From Flavobacteriaceae bacterium (lineage in GTDB: Bacteria; Bacteroidota; Bacteroidia; Flavobacteriales; Flavobacteriaceae), in assembly GCA_025800395.1 (NCBI GenBank), contig JAOXRU010000618.1, positions 1 through 64,000 of the forward strand: DNA of 64,000 nt. Reading direction: 5' to 3'. This document shows positions 1 through 12,300 of this stretch, piece by piece. The notes under the pieces are model-generated. The model was not told the DNA's origin, did not search any database, and was given only the letters and a program-made list of their open reading frames with translations. Both the position numbers and the translations under genes were made by a program. Every line of letters begins with the position of its first letter. Positions within the stretch are counted from its first letter, which is position 1.

Positions 1-156
1 AATGAATCTATAGAAAGCCTTATAAACAGCAATCTTTGTCCCAAAAAGCCTTGAATTAAGGGTTTAACCTGCGCCTTTTTAATCCAAATCTCACTATTTA
101 TAAGGCTTCTGTGAAGATAATTTATATCGAACTCACGTTATAATAGTAACAATCAT

Positions 157-203
157 GGGTGTTAAAGACAATAAAGCAATTGTTTTTATTGTGTTTAACA
201 CCC
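157..203. repeat. 19-bp inverted repeat (hairpin)
   Basis: Left arm GGGTGTTAAAGACAATAAA (157-175) pairs with 185-203 with one mismatch, around a 9-nt loop. A short TTTT follows on the plus strand. It could be a terminator or a structured 3' end of a transcript entering from outside the window. No gene is visible in 1-156. Confidence 0.6.
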
Positions 204-233
204 TTTTAACCAGCTTATAAAGCCTTATTTTGG

Positions 234-421
234 TTCAAACACTGCTGCATGAGCTTTTCCCAACTTTGGGAAAGCTTCAAACACTGCTGCATGAGCCTTT
301 CCCAACATTGGGAAACCTTCAAACACTGCTGCATGAGACTTTCCCAACATTGGGAAACCTCCAAACACTGCTGCATGAGACTTTCCTCACTTCAGAAAAG
401 ATTCAAACACTTCTACATGAG
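234..421. repeat. 42-bp tandem repeat array, 4 full copies plus a partial
   Basis: Exact 42-bp period: copies begin at 234, 276, 318, 360 and 402. Each starts with TTCAAACACTGCTGCATGAG and copies 1-3 hold a palindrome of the form TTTCCCAA-nn-TTGGGAAA (copy 1 slightly altered); the palindrome is degenerate in copy 4. Because 42 is a multiple of 3, a plus-strand frame stays open (about 230-490) as a 14-residue repeat, but there is no promoter or ribosome site to support a protein. On the minus strand the array is the first thing read after the stop codon of the T9SS operon (stop at 487), so it may act as a 3' UTR with stacked hairpins. There are no spacers between copies, so it is not a CRISPR. 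Confidence 0.85.
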
Positions 422-486
422 GTAATTACACCCATTTGTAGCTATAAAGGCTCACAACCACGCCTAAGGAAAGACAAAACGAACTG

Positions 487-2427
487 CTAATTTTCGTGCT
501 CTATTGTATCCGTATTGGTGAGCTTTACAATAGGGAACTCCGTGCGCCTGTTTAATTCTAGTTCTTCATCAGAGCAGTCCTTTTTGCTTGTACAATCGTT
601 GATGGGTTTTCTTTTACCAAAGCCTTTGTAAGACAAGATACGACTTGCATCAATTCCCTGTTTAATGAGATAATTATAGGTAGACGCTGCCCTGCGTTGT
701 GATAGCGCATCGTTGTAGCTATGGCTGCCAATAGGATCGGTATGGGATTCTAGCCGTATAACCATTTCTGGATAAGTTTCTATCATCAATTTTACAACTT
801 TATCCAATTCTTTGGCTGCATCGGGACGGATATTACTTTTGTTGAAATCGAAATATATTTTATCCAAATCGGCCAATACTTTTACATTCAGCACTGGTTC
901 CAATTGAAAATCTTTGCGCAAACGATTTTCTCTATCACTCACCTGATGGGTATTGAAATACACTACTTTTATGGGGTGTGTACGCCGTATGGCTTCTAGA
1001 TTATAGCTTTTTCTTCGGTCTATAAAGAAGCTAAAATAGCCATTTTTTCCAGTGGTCATGAAGTTAATTGGTTTGGACTTCCCCAATTCAAACAAACTCA
1101 CCTCTACGCTGTCGAGTACTTTATCGTTTATGGCATCAGAAACATACCCCTCCATCATAAGTGAAGGAACAAATTTGAAATGATAAATATCATCGCCACC
1201 CATACCGCCTTCTCTATTGGAGGAAACATAGCCACGGAGACCATTGTCATAGGAGTAGTACGCAAAATCATCTGCAGTACTATTGAGGGGTTGTCCTTGA
1301 TTCACTACGGAAACCACCTCTTTTTTGTTGTTGGTGATAGCCGCAAAAACATCTAATTGGCCATAGCCCAGATGGCCGTCAGAAGAGAAAAACAACGTCC
1401 CTTCTGCATTTATAAAAGGAAACATTTCGTCTCCTTCTGTATTTATTTTCGGACCAACATTTATAGATCTACCAATTTTACCTCTGCTTCCCAATTCCGA
1501 ATAATAAATATCGGTTCCTCCATATCCACCAGGCCGATTGGAGGTATAATACAATCGTTTTCCATCGGGTGAGACAAACGGGTGTCCGGTAGAATAATGG
1601 TCGCTATTTATAGGCAGACTTTTGTTTACTACCCAGCCGTCTCTGGTCCATTTGGCCCTGTATATTTTAAGTAAATTTTCGTTGGATTTACTATTGCGTT
1701 CTTTATTTCTGTAGTAATTATTGCGGGTAAAATACACTACTGTAGAATCGGCAGTATACACAAGAGAACTTTCGTGTAACTTGGTGTTGATGTTACCTAG
1801 AACAGGTACGGCTTGTTTGGTATTTCCTTCGGTATTTACATAAAAAATATCGAGCCAAGATTCCCCATTCCATCCGTAAATATCCCCTTGCGATTCTTCT
1901 CTAGCAGAACTAAAATATAATTTATTTTCATATACAAAAGCACCAAAATCACTTTGCGGGCTATTAAAATCCACAGGCCATATTTCATATCTTTCGCGAC
2001 TGTTGAATGCTACGTTTGCCAAATCTCCGTCTTTTAAAAACCGTTTTACTCTGGAGTCGTTTTTTGCGTATTTTTTGTACTTTAAAAAATAAGATTTGGC
2101 TGTTTTACTATCTCCAGCGCTTTGTAATGCCATAGCGTACTTAAAATAGTATTCGACTTCTATATCAGGACTATCGATAATGGCATTTAGATGTGGTATC
2201 GCGCGCTTGTAATCTCTCAAATACATATGGCAATCTGCCAATCGCTTGTGCGCATGTGAGGATTGTATATCGGCTACTACCATTTTTTGATATGCTTCTA
2301 TGGCCTTAGCAAATTCAAATTGCCCATAAAAATAATCGGCACGTTTTTGGAGATATGCTTGTGCCTTTGCAGCATGTGCGACTAAAAAGAAAAGTAGGAC
2401 GACAAAATATAATATAGATTTTTTCAT
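487..2427 (-). CDS. OmpA family protein with TPR and PD40 (WD40-like) repeats, T9SS-associated
   Basis: A 646-aa secreted envelope protein. It has a signal peptide (residues 1-22), TPR-like helices (about 25-130), a beta-propeller region with PD40-type SPDG..LYYTSNRPGG..DIYYS motifs (about 165-420), a carboxypeptidase-regulatory-like beta domain (about 430-510) and a C-terminal OmpA peptidoglycan-binding domain (about 530-640; IYFDFNKSNIRPDA and the SHTDPIGSHSYND segment). It is the last gene of a three-gene minus-strand operon, 12 bp after the PorP/SprF-like gene and the giant adhesin. Gene sets of adhesin, SprF and OmpA protein are well known in gliding or T9SS Bacteroidota, where the OmpA partner probably anchors the adhesin track to the cell wall. 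That role is inferred here. Confidence 0.9.
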   Translation of the reverse strand: MKKSILYFVVLLFFLVAHAAKAQAYLQKRADYFYGQFEFAKAIEAYQKMVVADIQSSHAHKRLADCHMYLRDYKRAIPHLNAIIDSPDIEVEYYFKYAMALQSAGDSKTAKSYFLKYKKYAKNDSRVKRFLKDGDLANVAFNSRERYEIWPVDFNSPQSDFGAFVYENKLYFSSAREESQGDIYGWNGESWLDIFYVNTEGNTKQAVPVLGNINTKLHESSLVYTADSTVVYFTRNNYYRNKERNSKSNENLLKIYRAKWTRDGWVVNKSLPINSDHYSTGHPFVSPDGKRLYYTSNRPGGYGGTDIYYSELGSRGKIGRSINVGPKINTEGDEMFPFINAEGTLFFSSDGHLGYGQLDVFAAITNNKKEVVSVVNQGQPLNSTADDFAYYSYDNGLRGYVSSNREGGMGGDDIYHFKFVPSLMMEGYVSDAINDKVLDSVEVSLFELGKSKPINFMTTGKNGYFSFFIDRRKSYNLEAIRRTHPIKVVYFNTHQVSDRENRLRKDFQLEPVLNVKVLADLDKIYFDFNKSNIRPDAAKELDKVVKLMIETYPEMVIRLESHTDPIGSHSYNDALSQRRAASTYNYLIKQGIDASRILSYKGFGKRKPINDCTSKKDCSDEELELNRRTEFPIVKLTNTDTIEHEN

Positions 2428-2439
2428 TGGAAAATCGAT

Positions 2440-3348
2440 TTAAAAATAACGAGGCGATCTGTATTTATTTTTTTTCTTGGTATTTACTTCATAAATAAAC
2501 AATACTTCGTGGGTACCACTAGTATAGGGTCGGGTAGTAGCTGTAGGAATGTCATATGCATATCCAACACGCATTTTTGGTGTAAGTTGAAAATCTACAT
2601 AGGCACCAAATGCATCGGCATCGTTGAATCGATAGGAGATACCTGCCCAGAACTTTTCGTAAAACAAAGCACTTGCAGTAACATCAAAATTCATAGGTGC
2701 TCCATTGGTAAATTTAATAATGGTAGTTGGTTTAAACTTAATGTCTGCTGTAATATCTAATACCAGTCCCCCTATGGCGTAATAACTGTTTCTGTCGATT
2801 GCTTTGTATTCATCATTATCAATGATGCCAGTATTTAGAATTCTAGGTGTAGATAGTCCTATATACCATCTATTGGTGCCCAAATGAACTCCTGCACCAA
2901 AATTGGGAGACCATTTGGTTCTAATCTGATCGAAATAGGGATCTGTATAATCGGGTTGTTCTAATTTCTTTTGTGTAAACCCTGCTTTTAGTCCAAAACG
3001 CAACAAGAGTTTCGCATTGAGCGGTACTACATAGGAAAAATCTCCATAAAAATAGTTTTGTACCTCATCTCCAAGTCGGTCTGCAATAAAGGAAAATCCA
3101 ATGCCCACTCTCTGGTTTCGCAATGGGCTGTGTACCGAAGCAGTAATCGTACGAGGATTCCCTTCCAAACCAGACCACTGGTCTCTGTATAGTACAGTAG
3201 CACTAAAGGTCTCTCTGCTTCCTGCATAGGCAGGATTGATACTACTGGTATTAAACATATATTGTGTAAACTGTGGTAACTGTTGTGCAAAACCTGCTAC
3301 GATGCCCATGGTGTTTGCTATTAATACAATTAATAATTTCTTTTTCAT
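2440..3348 (-). CDS. PorP/SprF family type IX secretion system membrane protein
   Basis: A 302-aa outer-membrane beta-barrel protein with an N-terminal signal peptide ending near GFAQQ. The start LPQFTQYMFNTSSINPAYAGS is the hallmark of PorP/SprF proteins (here quoted in two parts: LPQFTQYMFN and NPAYAGSRE), followed by alternating aromatic strands to the C-terminus. Family members are adhesin-specific partners that help export or attach one SprB-like protein through T9SS. It lies 10 bp after the 4081-aa adhesin and 12 bp before the OmpA gene, all on the minus strand, so it is very likely the dedicated partner of that adhesin. Family assignment is firm; which protein it serves is inferred from position. 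Confidence 0.93.
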   Translation of the reverse strand: MKKKLLIVLIANTMGIVAGFAQQLPQFTQYMFNTSSINPAYAGSRETFSATVLYRDQWSGLEGNPRTITASVHSPLRNQRVGIGFSFIADRLGDEVQNYFYGDFSYVVPLNAKLLLRFGLKAGFTQKKLEQPDYTDPYFDQIRTKWSPNFGAGVHLGTNRWYIGLSTPRILNTGIIDNDEYKAIDRNSYYAIGGLVLDITADIKFKPTTIIKFTNGAPMNFDVTASALFYEKFWAGISYRFNDADAFGAYVDFQLTPKMRVGYAYDIPTATTRPYTSGTHEVLFIYEVNTKKKNKYRSPRYF

Positions 3349-3358
3349 GAATTAGGGA

Positions 3359-6300
3359 TTATTGGTCGGTTCCTAAATAGAAATAACCGTTTATAGGTTG
3401 TAAGCCACTATTTGGTATTTTAATGATATAATAGTAGGTTCCGGATGGTAAAGTTCCAGCGCCACCAAAAGCACTATTTGGCGCATAACCATCCCAGTCG
3501 TTTTGATAGTTGCTATTTCTATATATTTCTGCTCCCCAGCGATTGAATACAAGAATATCATACGTATAATCACAACCCGCATCTTGTATAACTAAATAAT
3601 CGTTTTTTCCATCGCCATTTGGAGTAAGCGCAGAATTTACGCTAATATCGCTTTGTCCACATGGAAGTACGACACATTCGTCATGAACGCGTATGCTGTA
3701 TTCTACCATATAAATACATCCCAAATTGTCTATTTCTTGCAAAAGGATGGTGTACTCTCCAAGAGCATGATCTGCAGGTCGGAATATATCGCCATCCATA
3801 ACAGCATTTCCTTGTGTATTTTCATAAGTCCCTCCAATTAATGCATATCCTTCTGGTAGCAAAGTCTTCAGGTCTACGGCTTCTTCCTCTATACAAATAT
3901 CCAAGGTAAGGAAAATGGTTTCTAACTGTTTGATAAAAATAAACTGTTCAAAAACTGCTACATTATTACAAGCATCGGTTACAGTCCATCTTCTTCTAAT
4001 ACTAAAGTCATCGGAATCATTTGGATATAATGCTTCTTCTTCAAATACCACTTGAAAATCCTCACAACCACCACTAAAGGTTAACTCTGGTTTTTCTGGT
4101 ATTTCTTCACCGCAATTAATGGTAATTTCTTTGGTATAGTCCGATGCCACAATTGGTCCGGTTGCAGGAATTGTTAACACTTGCGTATGCACGCTTTCGT
4201 TTCCAGCACAATCTGTTGCAGTCCATGTGCGAATGATGTGGTATCCTTGTTCGCAGTTGGCATCATTACTAATTTCTTCTGAAAAAGTAACTACAGGATT
4301 GTTGTCACAATTATCCGTGGCGCTAAGTGTTGGACTTGGGGGAATATCGTTACAACTAACCGTGGCATTCTGTGGTAGATTCTCTACAAAAGTCGGCGCC
4401 ACAATGTCGCTTATCGATATGGTTTGTTGGTGACTGATGCTGTTTCCGCTGCAATCCGTGGCAACCCAAGTTCGAAGTATGCTGTACTCTGTTCCACATT
4501 CGTTTTCATTTTGTATGCTCTCTGTGTATGCTACAGTTACCTGATCATCACAAGCGTCGGCCACCTCTATTTGTGGTTCGGGTATGTTGGCATCGCATTG
4601 TAATTCTAAATCGGTAGGTAAACTGCCTACAAAATAAGGCGCATTATCATCTACAACCATAATGGTTTGAGAATGGCTACTACTATTACCAGCACAATCT
4701 GTGGCTGTCCAGATTCTAGTTAGCGTATAATTGGCGGTACAAGCAGAATTTTTATAGTTAATTTGTTCTTCAAAGGTAATCGCAACCTCTGGGGCGCAAT
4801 TATCTGTAGCAGTAGGATTAACTACTTCTGGTATTGCATCACAACTTACTTCCAGATTGGCTGGCAATGAATTTTCATTCCAAACAGGGGCTTCTGTATC
4901 CAAAACTAAGATGGTTTGGGTATGAGATACACTGTTTTGAGCACAATCTGTAGCGGTATAGGTTCTAATAATTCTATAATTGGTAGTACAATTGTCTATA
5001 GTATACTCCGTAGTTTCTTCTAGTTGTACTTGTATATCGGTATCACAATTATCTATGGCTGTAAGGGTAATAGCAGCAGGTATAGCATCGCAACTTGCGG
5101 TTGTATCCTCTGGAAGTTCTTCCACAAAACTTGGTGCTTTCTTGTCGATAACGCTTATGTTTTGTACATGTTGTTTTACATTGAAAACACAATCGGTAAT
5201 AGTCCAAGTTCTTATGATGTTGTATTCAGAAGGGCAAGTGTCGTCTCTACCAGCAATAGTTTCTTGGAAGAGGATATTTAAATTACAGTTAGAATTGTCT
5301 GGAATGTTTGCCACTGCAGGAATTGCATCACAACTCACTTCCATGTCTTGTGGTAGTATACTATAATCATCGTTGTCAATAATAGTAATGGTAGCCACTT
5401 CTGTGGTGATATTAATGAGGTTGGTAGAAAGGTTACTTAGTAATATCGTAAATGTTTCGGTATTTTCCTCTATAAAATCATCATAGATTGGGATTACAAT
5501 GGTTTTGGTTTCCCCTTGGGTGCCATCAAAGTAAAGGGTACCAGTTGTTGGTACATAATCTTTGTCTGGGATAGCCGTACCCTCGTTGGTGTTGTAATCT
5601 AAACGAAATCCGCCTTGAACATTTCCGGTGAGTTGTACATCAAAGCTAATTGTTTGTGCGTCCTCATACACTGTTTTATTGGTAGCTAAGAATCGTACCC
5701 CAACACCACCGTCTTGATCATCGTCAAAAATAGTTGCTTGTGCTTGCTCATTGAGAATATTCACTAATACAGCAGGATCTTTGCTTAGCTGTAAGCCAAA
5801 TTTTTCGACAGGTTCTACTACATCATCATCTAATATAGGTACAGCAATTACTTGATTTTTGTTGGTGTTGTCAAACTCTAATTCCCAGCTAGTAGTGGTA
5901 TAATCACTTCCTGGGCTGGCAGAAATTTGGTTGGTAGTATATTGTATACGGAAGGCATCCTGCACATCAGCATTTAAGCTAATAGAGAAATTAGCAAAAG
6001 CTTCGTTCTCATTAACGGTAATATCTAAGGCATCAATACGGATACCAGCACCGCTAATATTGTCGTTGTCTTCTATGTTGATGGTAGCTTCTGGTGTTAA
6101 AATATTTACCAATACATTCGTTTCTTTAGATAATAAAAGAGTAAAGCTTTCTGTAGCTTCTATCCAAGTATCATCTATAATAGGAATTTCTATTTGTTGA
6201 CTAGTAACGGTATTTGAGAACTCTATAGTACCAGAAGAAAGGGTATAGTCTGTTCCTGCTTCTGCAGTTTGATTTTGGGTGGTATAAGCAATACGAAACG

Positions 6301-9300
6301 GATCTTGTACTTGGGCGTTTAGACCAACTGTAAATATAGCAGTTCCTGCACCTTCGTTTATGGTGATATTGGTTTGATCTAGAGAAATACCAACATTTTC
6401 GTTATTGTCATTGTCTAAGATCTTTACTATGGCTTGTGGTTCTAATATGTTTACCAATACGCCTTCCGATTTGGATAGATTCACAAAAAACTGTTCTGTT
6501 GCTTCAATGACTGTGTCATCAAGTATTGGAATGGTAATGCTTTGTGTTTTTTGATTTAACCCAAAGGATAAGTAACCATTCACCGCATTGTAATCGTTGA
6601 AATCTGTGGCAGTATCATTGGTCGTTTGGTACGCAATTTCAAAATCATCTTGTACCTCTCCGTTAAGTACGATTTCTAGAGTAGCAGTTCCCGCATCCTC
6701 GTTGACTTCAATCGTGTTTGGGTTGAAGGAAATACCTAGGTCTTCTCGGTTATCATTATCTATAATACTAATAAACCCATCTGGAGGTAGAATGTTAACC
6801 AATACCGATTCTTCTTTGCTAAGTACAATACGGAAGCTTTCTGTGTATTCTATCCAGTTGTCTTCTAGTATGGGGATTTCAATAATTTGAGTTTTCTGAT
6901 TATTATCGAAGTTTAGCGTCCCAGTAGTAGCGGTGTAATCGGTACCAGCTTCTGCCGTTTCGTTTTGTGTTGCGTATTGTATACTAAAAGGATCTTGTAC
7001 TTCGCCATTGAACACTACTTCTAAACGGGCAGTTCCGGCATCCTCGTTTACCTCCACACTATTGGGATCAAAGTACACCCCAACTGTTGGTAGGTTATCA
7101 TTATCCACTATATTCACCGTAGCAATAGGGGTAAGGATATTTATAAGAACCTCTTCTTCTTTTCGCAAAACAACCTCTAGTTGTTCTAAGGTTTCAATCC
7201 AATTATCATCTATGATAGGAATAAATATGCTTTGAGAAGTTTGTGTATTGCTAAAATTCAACGAACCACTTCTACCGTTATAATCTTGCCCTGCTGTTGC
7301 GGATCCATTTTGAGTGGTATATTGTATACTAAAAGGATTTTGAACCGTTGCATTTAGGTTTACTACCAATTCTATCTCACCGGCATCTTCGTCTACATAA
7401 GCCATCGTATTTTCAAAAGACACCCCTACATTTGCAAGATTGTCGTTGTCTTCTATAATACCAGTTGCTTGTGGGGTAAGAATATTTACCAATACATTGG
7501 CATCTTTAGTTAACAACACACGGAAGTTCTCTGTTGCTTCTATGAGGTTGTCATCCTCTATGGCAATATCTATGAATTGCACTTTTTGATCATTGCTAAA
7601 TAGTATAGTTCCGGTTTGACTGCTATAGTCACCAGGTGCTTGGGCCGTATTGTTTTGGGTTTGGTAGTTGATGAGGAACGCATCTTGAATATCTGCATTG
7701 AGACGTACTTCAAATCGCAAATTGCCATCCCCTTCATTTATCGTTACATCTTCTTGCTCAAATAAGACACCCACACCATCCAAGTTGTCGTTATCTACAA
7801 TATGTATTGTAGCTTCTGGAGTAAGAATATTTACCAATACTGCGGCATCTTTTGATAATCGGATTCCAAATTGTTCTATGTTTTCGATATAGCTGTCTTC
7901 CAAAATAGGAATGCGAATAGTTTGGGAATTGGTGTTGTTGTCGAAAAACAAGTTCCCACTTGTAGCCGTATAATCGCTACCAGCTAGAGCGGAAGTATCA
8001 AAAGTTTCATATGCAATTTCAAAAGCATCTTGTACTTGAGCAGTGAGACTAACCAAAATTTCAATTTCGCCGGCCTCTTCGTTTACAGTAAAATCCGTTG
8101 CTTGGAAAGTGACACCTACGTCTACCGTATTGTCATTATCTATAATGCTGATGGTTGCCTCTGGTGTAAGGATGTTTGGTATAACCGCAGCATTTTTTGT
8201 AAGACGAACTACAAAGTTCTCCACGTTTTCAATAAGACTATCATCCAATATGGGAACTACAATGGTTTGTTCTGTAACCGTGTTGCTAAAGTTTAGGGTG
8301 CCAGTAGCAGAAGTATAATCGGTATCAGCAGTGGCTGTTCCGGCTATGGTTTCATAAGCAATAGAAAAAGGATCTTGCACCGCCGCAGTTAATTGCACTA
8401 AAACACTTACCGATTGTCCGGCTTCGTCTATCGTAATGTCGGTGGTTTGGAATTGGATTCCTACATCTTCTAGGTTGTCGTTGTCTACTATAGACACTGT
8501 AGCTTGCGGGCTAAGCACCTGCAGCAATGTACTAGACGTACTAAGGTTGACGAAAAATTGCTCCGTTACTTCAATTAGGTTGTCTTCTAGTATTGGAATA
8601 TTTATAAACACACTGTTGTTGGTGTTGTCCAATTGTACTGTTGCAGTAGTGGCGGTAAAGTCAGTGCCTGCTATAGCCGTATCGTCTGCCGTAGCATAGC
8701 TTACGATTACCGGATCTTGTACCAGACCCAATAATTGTATTTCTAAGGTTGCAGTGGCGTCCGCTTCATTAACGGTGATACTCGTGTTGTTAAATCGAAT
8801 TCCGGTTCCGGCATTATTATCGTTGTCTTCTATGCTAATGGTAGCCGTATCTTCTAAAAGATTTACCAAAACCGTATTGTCTTTGCTCAATACCAATTGG
8901 AAATTTTCTGTTGCTTCAATCCAATTATCGTCTATAATAGGGATGGTGATGGTTTGTTCTTTGTTGTTGTTATCAAAACTTAGGGTGCCGCTTAGGTTGT
9001 CGTAGTCGCTTCCTGCCTCGGCAGTTCCGTTTTGTGTACTATAGCTAATATCAAAGGCATCTTGTACATTGGCATTTAAACGTACCCTAATGCTAGCAGT
9101 ACCTGCCGATTCGTTTACTGTGAGGGCATCCTCTACAATTTCTATACCTGCGGTTGGTACATTATCGTTATCCAATATGGTAGCTGTAGCTTGCGTATGG
9201 ATGAGGTTTACCAATACACTGGCTTCTTTGCTGAGGTTTAAGAAAAAGTTCTCTGTACTTTCTATCAAGTCGTCATCTGTAACAGGAACACTAATGCTTT

Positions 9301-12300
9301 GAACTTTATTCGTATTGTCAAAGCTAAGCGTGCCAGTAGTAACGGTATAATCACTTCCTGCCTCGGCAGTTCCGTTTTGTGTACTATAGCTAATATCAAA
9401 AGCATCTTGCACATCGGCATTTAAACGCAGGCTAAACACGGCATGGATGCCGTCTTCTACTATAGAGATACTTTGGTCTTCTATCAGAATCCCTGCAGTA
9501 GACAGGTTGTCATTGTCGTTTATGCTAACCGTGGCTGATTCGGTAAGGATATTCACTAGCACGCCTGCATCTTTACTTAGCAACACACTAAAGTCTTCCG
9601 TAGCCTCAATAAAAGTGTCTTCCAGTATAGGGATTTCTATTGGTTGTATTTTGTTGTTATTGTCAAAAGTAAGGGTGCCTGTAGTAGTAGTATAATCACT
9701 TCCTGCTGCTGCTGTACCATTTTGAGTGGTATAATTGATGGTGAAAGCATCTTGTACATCGGCGTTTAATGCTACATTTAGTGTAAGCGTACCTGCATCT
9801 TCGTTTATAGTGATATTGGTAGTTTCAAAAGCGATACCCACTTCAGCAAGATTATCATTATCTATAATTTCTATGCTAGCCGTAGGGGTAAGGATATTTA
9901 CCAATACCTCGTTCTCTTTGCTTAGCACAATGCTAAAATTCTCTGTAGCTTCTATCCAATTATCATCCGTAATCGGGATCGTGATGGTTTGTACTTTATT
10001 GTTGTTGCTGAAGTTTAGTACGCCAGTGGTCTCCGTATAGTCGGATCCGGCTTCGGCAGTCCCATTTTGGGTAGTATAATTTATAGAGAAGGCATCTTGC
10101 ACATCTGCATTCAATGTCACATTTACACTTACCGTGCCTGCATCTTCATTGATGATTATATTGGAAGTTTCAAAAGCAACACCTACTTCCGCCAAGTTAT
10201 CATTATCAATAATGTTTGCAGTAGCTTGGGTATCTAGTAAGTTTACCAATACATTGGCATCTTTGCTGAGGTTCAATAAGAAGTTTTCGGTACTTTCTAT
10301 GAGGCTATCATCCGTTATAGGAACACGAATGCTTTGAGTTTTGTTGTTATTGTCAAAGCTTAGTGTACCAGAAGTAGCGCTATAATCACTTCCTGCTAGG
10401 GCTGTGCCGTTTTGTGTAGTATAACTTATTTGGAAAGGATCTTGCACATCGCCATTGAGTACTAGGGTAAATAGGGCATTGGAGCCATCTTCTATAATAT
10501 CGATACTGGTATTTTCAAAAGCAATCCCAACGGAGGGTAGGTTGTCATTATCCGTGATGCTGGCTATGGCTTCTGGTGTAATAATATTCACCAAAACACT
10601 ATTGTCTTTACTCAGTAATACCCGAAACTGCTCGGTGGCTTCAATTGAAGTATCGTCTATAATTGGAATTTCAATCTCTTGTACCTTATTGCTGTTACTA
10701 AAGTTTAGCACTCCAGTGGTAGCCGTATAATCATTTCCTGCCTCTGCAGTATCGTTTTGTGTGGTATAGCTAATGCCAAACGGACTTTGCACATCGGCGT
10801 TTAGCCTAACCGTAAAGCGAATAAAACCTGCATCTTCGTTTACCGTAGTATTGGTAGCATCGAAACTAATACCTACATCGTTGGTATTGTCGTTATCTAA
10901 GATGGTAGCAGTTGCAGTAGGCGTTAAAATGTTTACCAATACCGCATTGGTTTTGCTGAGCTCCACCCTAAAGTTTTCTGTAGCTTCTACCAAACTATCA
11001 TCTGTAATCGGAATGGTGATGGTTTGTGTTTTTTGGCTATTGCTAAAGTTAAGCGTACCAGAAGTAGCGGTATAATCGCTACCTGCTTCGGCAGTTTCGT
11101 TTTGCGTGGTGTACTGTATGGCAAAGGCATCTTGTACATCGGCATTTAAAACCACTTCAAAACTAATACTTCCAGCCGCTTCGTTTACCGTTAGGTTGGT
11201 AGTTTGAAAGGAAACTCCAGTTGCAGGTAAGTTATCGTTATCTATAATAGTAGCAATGGCCTGATTATCTAGTAAGTTTACCAATACCGCATTGTCTTTG
11301 CTGAGGTCTAAAAAGAAATTCTCTGCCTTTTCAATCCAATTATCATCTGTGATAGGAACCGAAACAGTTTGTGTTTTGTTGTTGTTATCAAAGGTAAGCA
11401 TACCAGAAGTCGCAGTATAATCACTGCCTGCTTCGGCAGTTCCATTCTGGGTAGCATAGCTAATGGTGAATGCGTCTTGCACATCGGCATTTAATTGCAA
11501 GGTAAATACCGCATTCACGCCATCTTCTGTAACATTTATATTGGTGTTTTCAAAAGAAATACCGGCGCCAGCAATATTGTCATTATCCGCAATGGTGGCT
11601 ACTGCCTCTGCCGTGAGTATGTTTACCAATACCGTATTGTCTTTGCTCAGTAATACCCTAAAGTTTTCGGTAGCTTCTATAAGACTATCGTCTGTAATAG
11701 GAATGCTAATGTTTTGTGTTTTGTTGTTGTTGTCAAAGTTAAGGCTGCCAGAAGTAGCGGTATAATCACTTCCTGCTAGGGCAGTTCCGTTTTGTGTGGT
11801 ATAATTGATGGTGAAGGCATCCTGCACATCCGCAATGAGTTCTACCGTAAAGCTAGCAACCCCCGCATCTTCGTTAACACTAACGCTTTCCGGATTAAAA
11901 CGAAGACCTACCGCATTGGAATTGTCGTTATCTAGAATAGAAACCGAAGCAGTAGGAGTAAGTATATTCACCAATACCGCATTGTCTTTGCTTAGGTTTA
12001 TAGTAAAGTTCTCTGTGGCTTCTATCCAATTATCGTCTGTAATTGGGATAGTAATACTTTGTGTTTTGTTGTTATTGTCAAAAGTAAGGATACCAGAAGT
12101 AGCAGTATAATCACTTCCTGCCTCCGCAGTTCCATTTTGGGTGGTATAATTTATATTGAAGGCATCTTGCACATCTGCATTTAATACGACATTTACACTA
12201 AGGGTGCCAGTAGCTTCGTTTACAGTGATGTTTTCGGTTTGAAAAGCAATACCAGCTGTATTTAAATTATCGTTATCTGTAATGGTTCCAATAGCGTTTC

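Noticed and set aside
234-421. CRISPR-like array
   Set aside because: Copies are directly adjacent with no unique spacers and there are no cas genes; it is a simple 42-bp tandem repeat.
230-490. 86-codon plus-strand gene made of 14-residue repeats
   Set aside because: Openness follows from a 42-bp repeat (a multiple of 3). No promoter box or family resemblance; it overlaps the 3' end of a real minus-strand gene.
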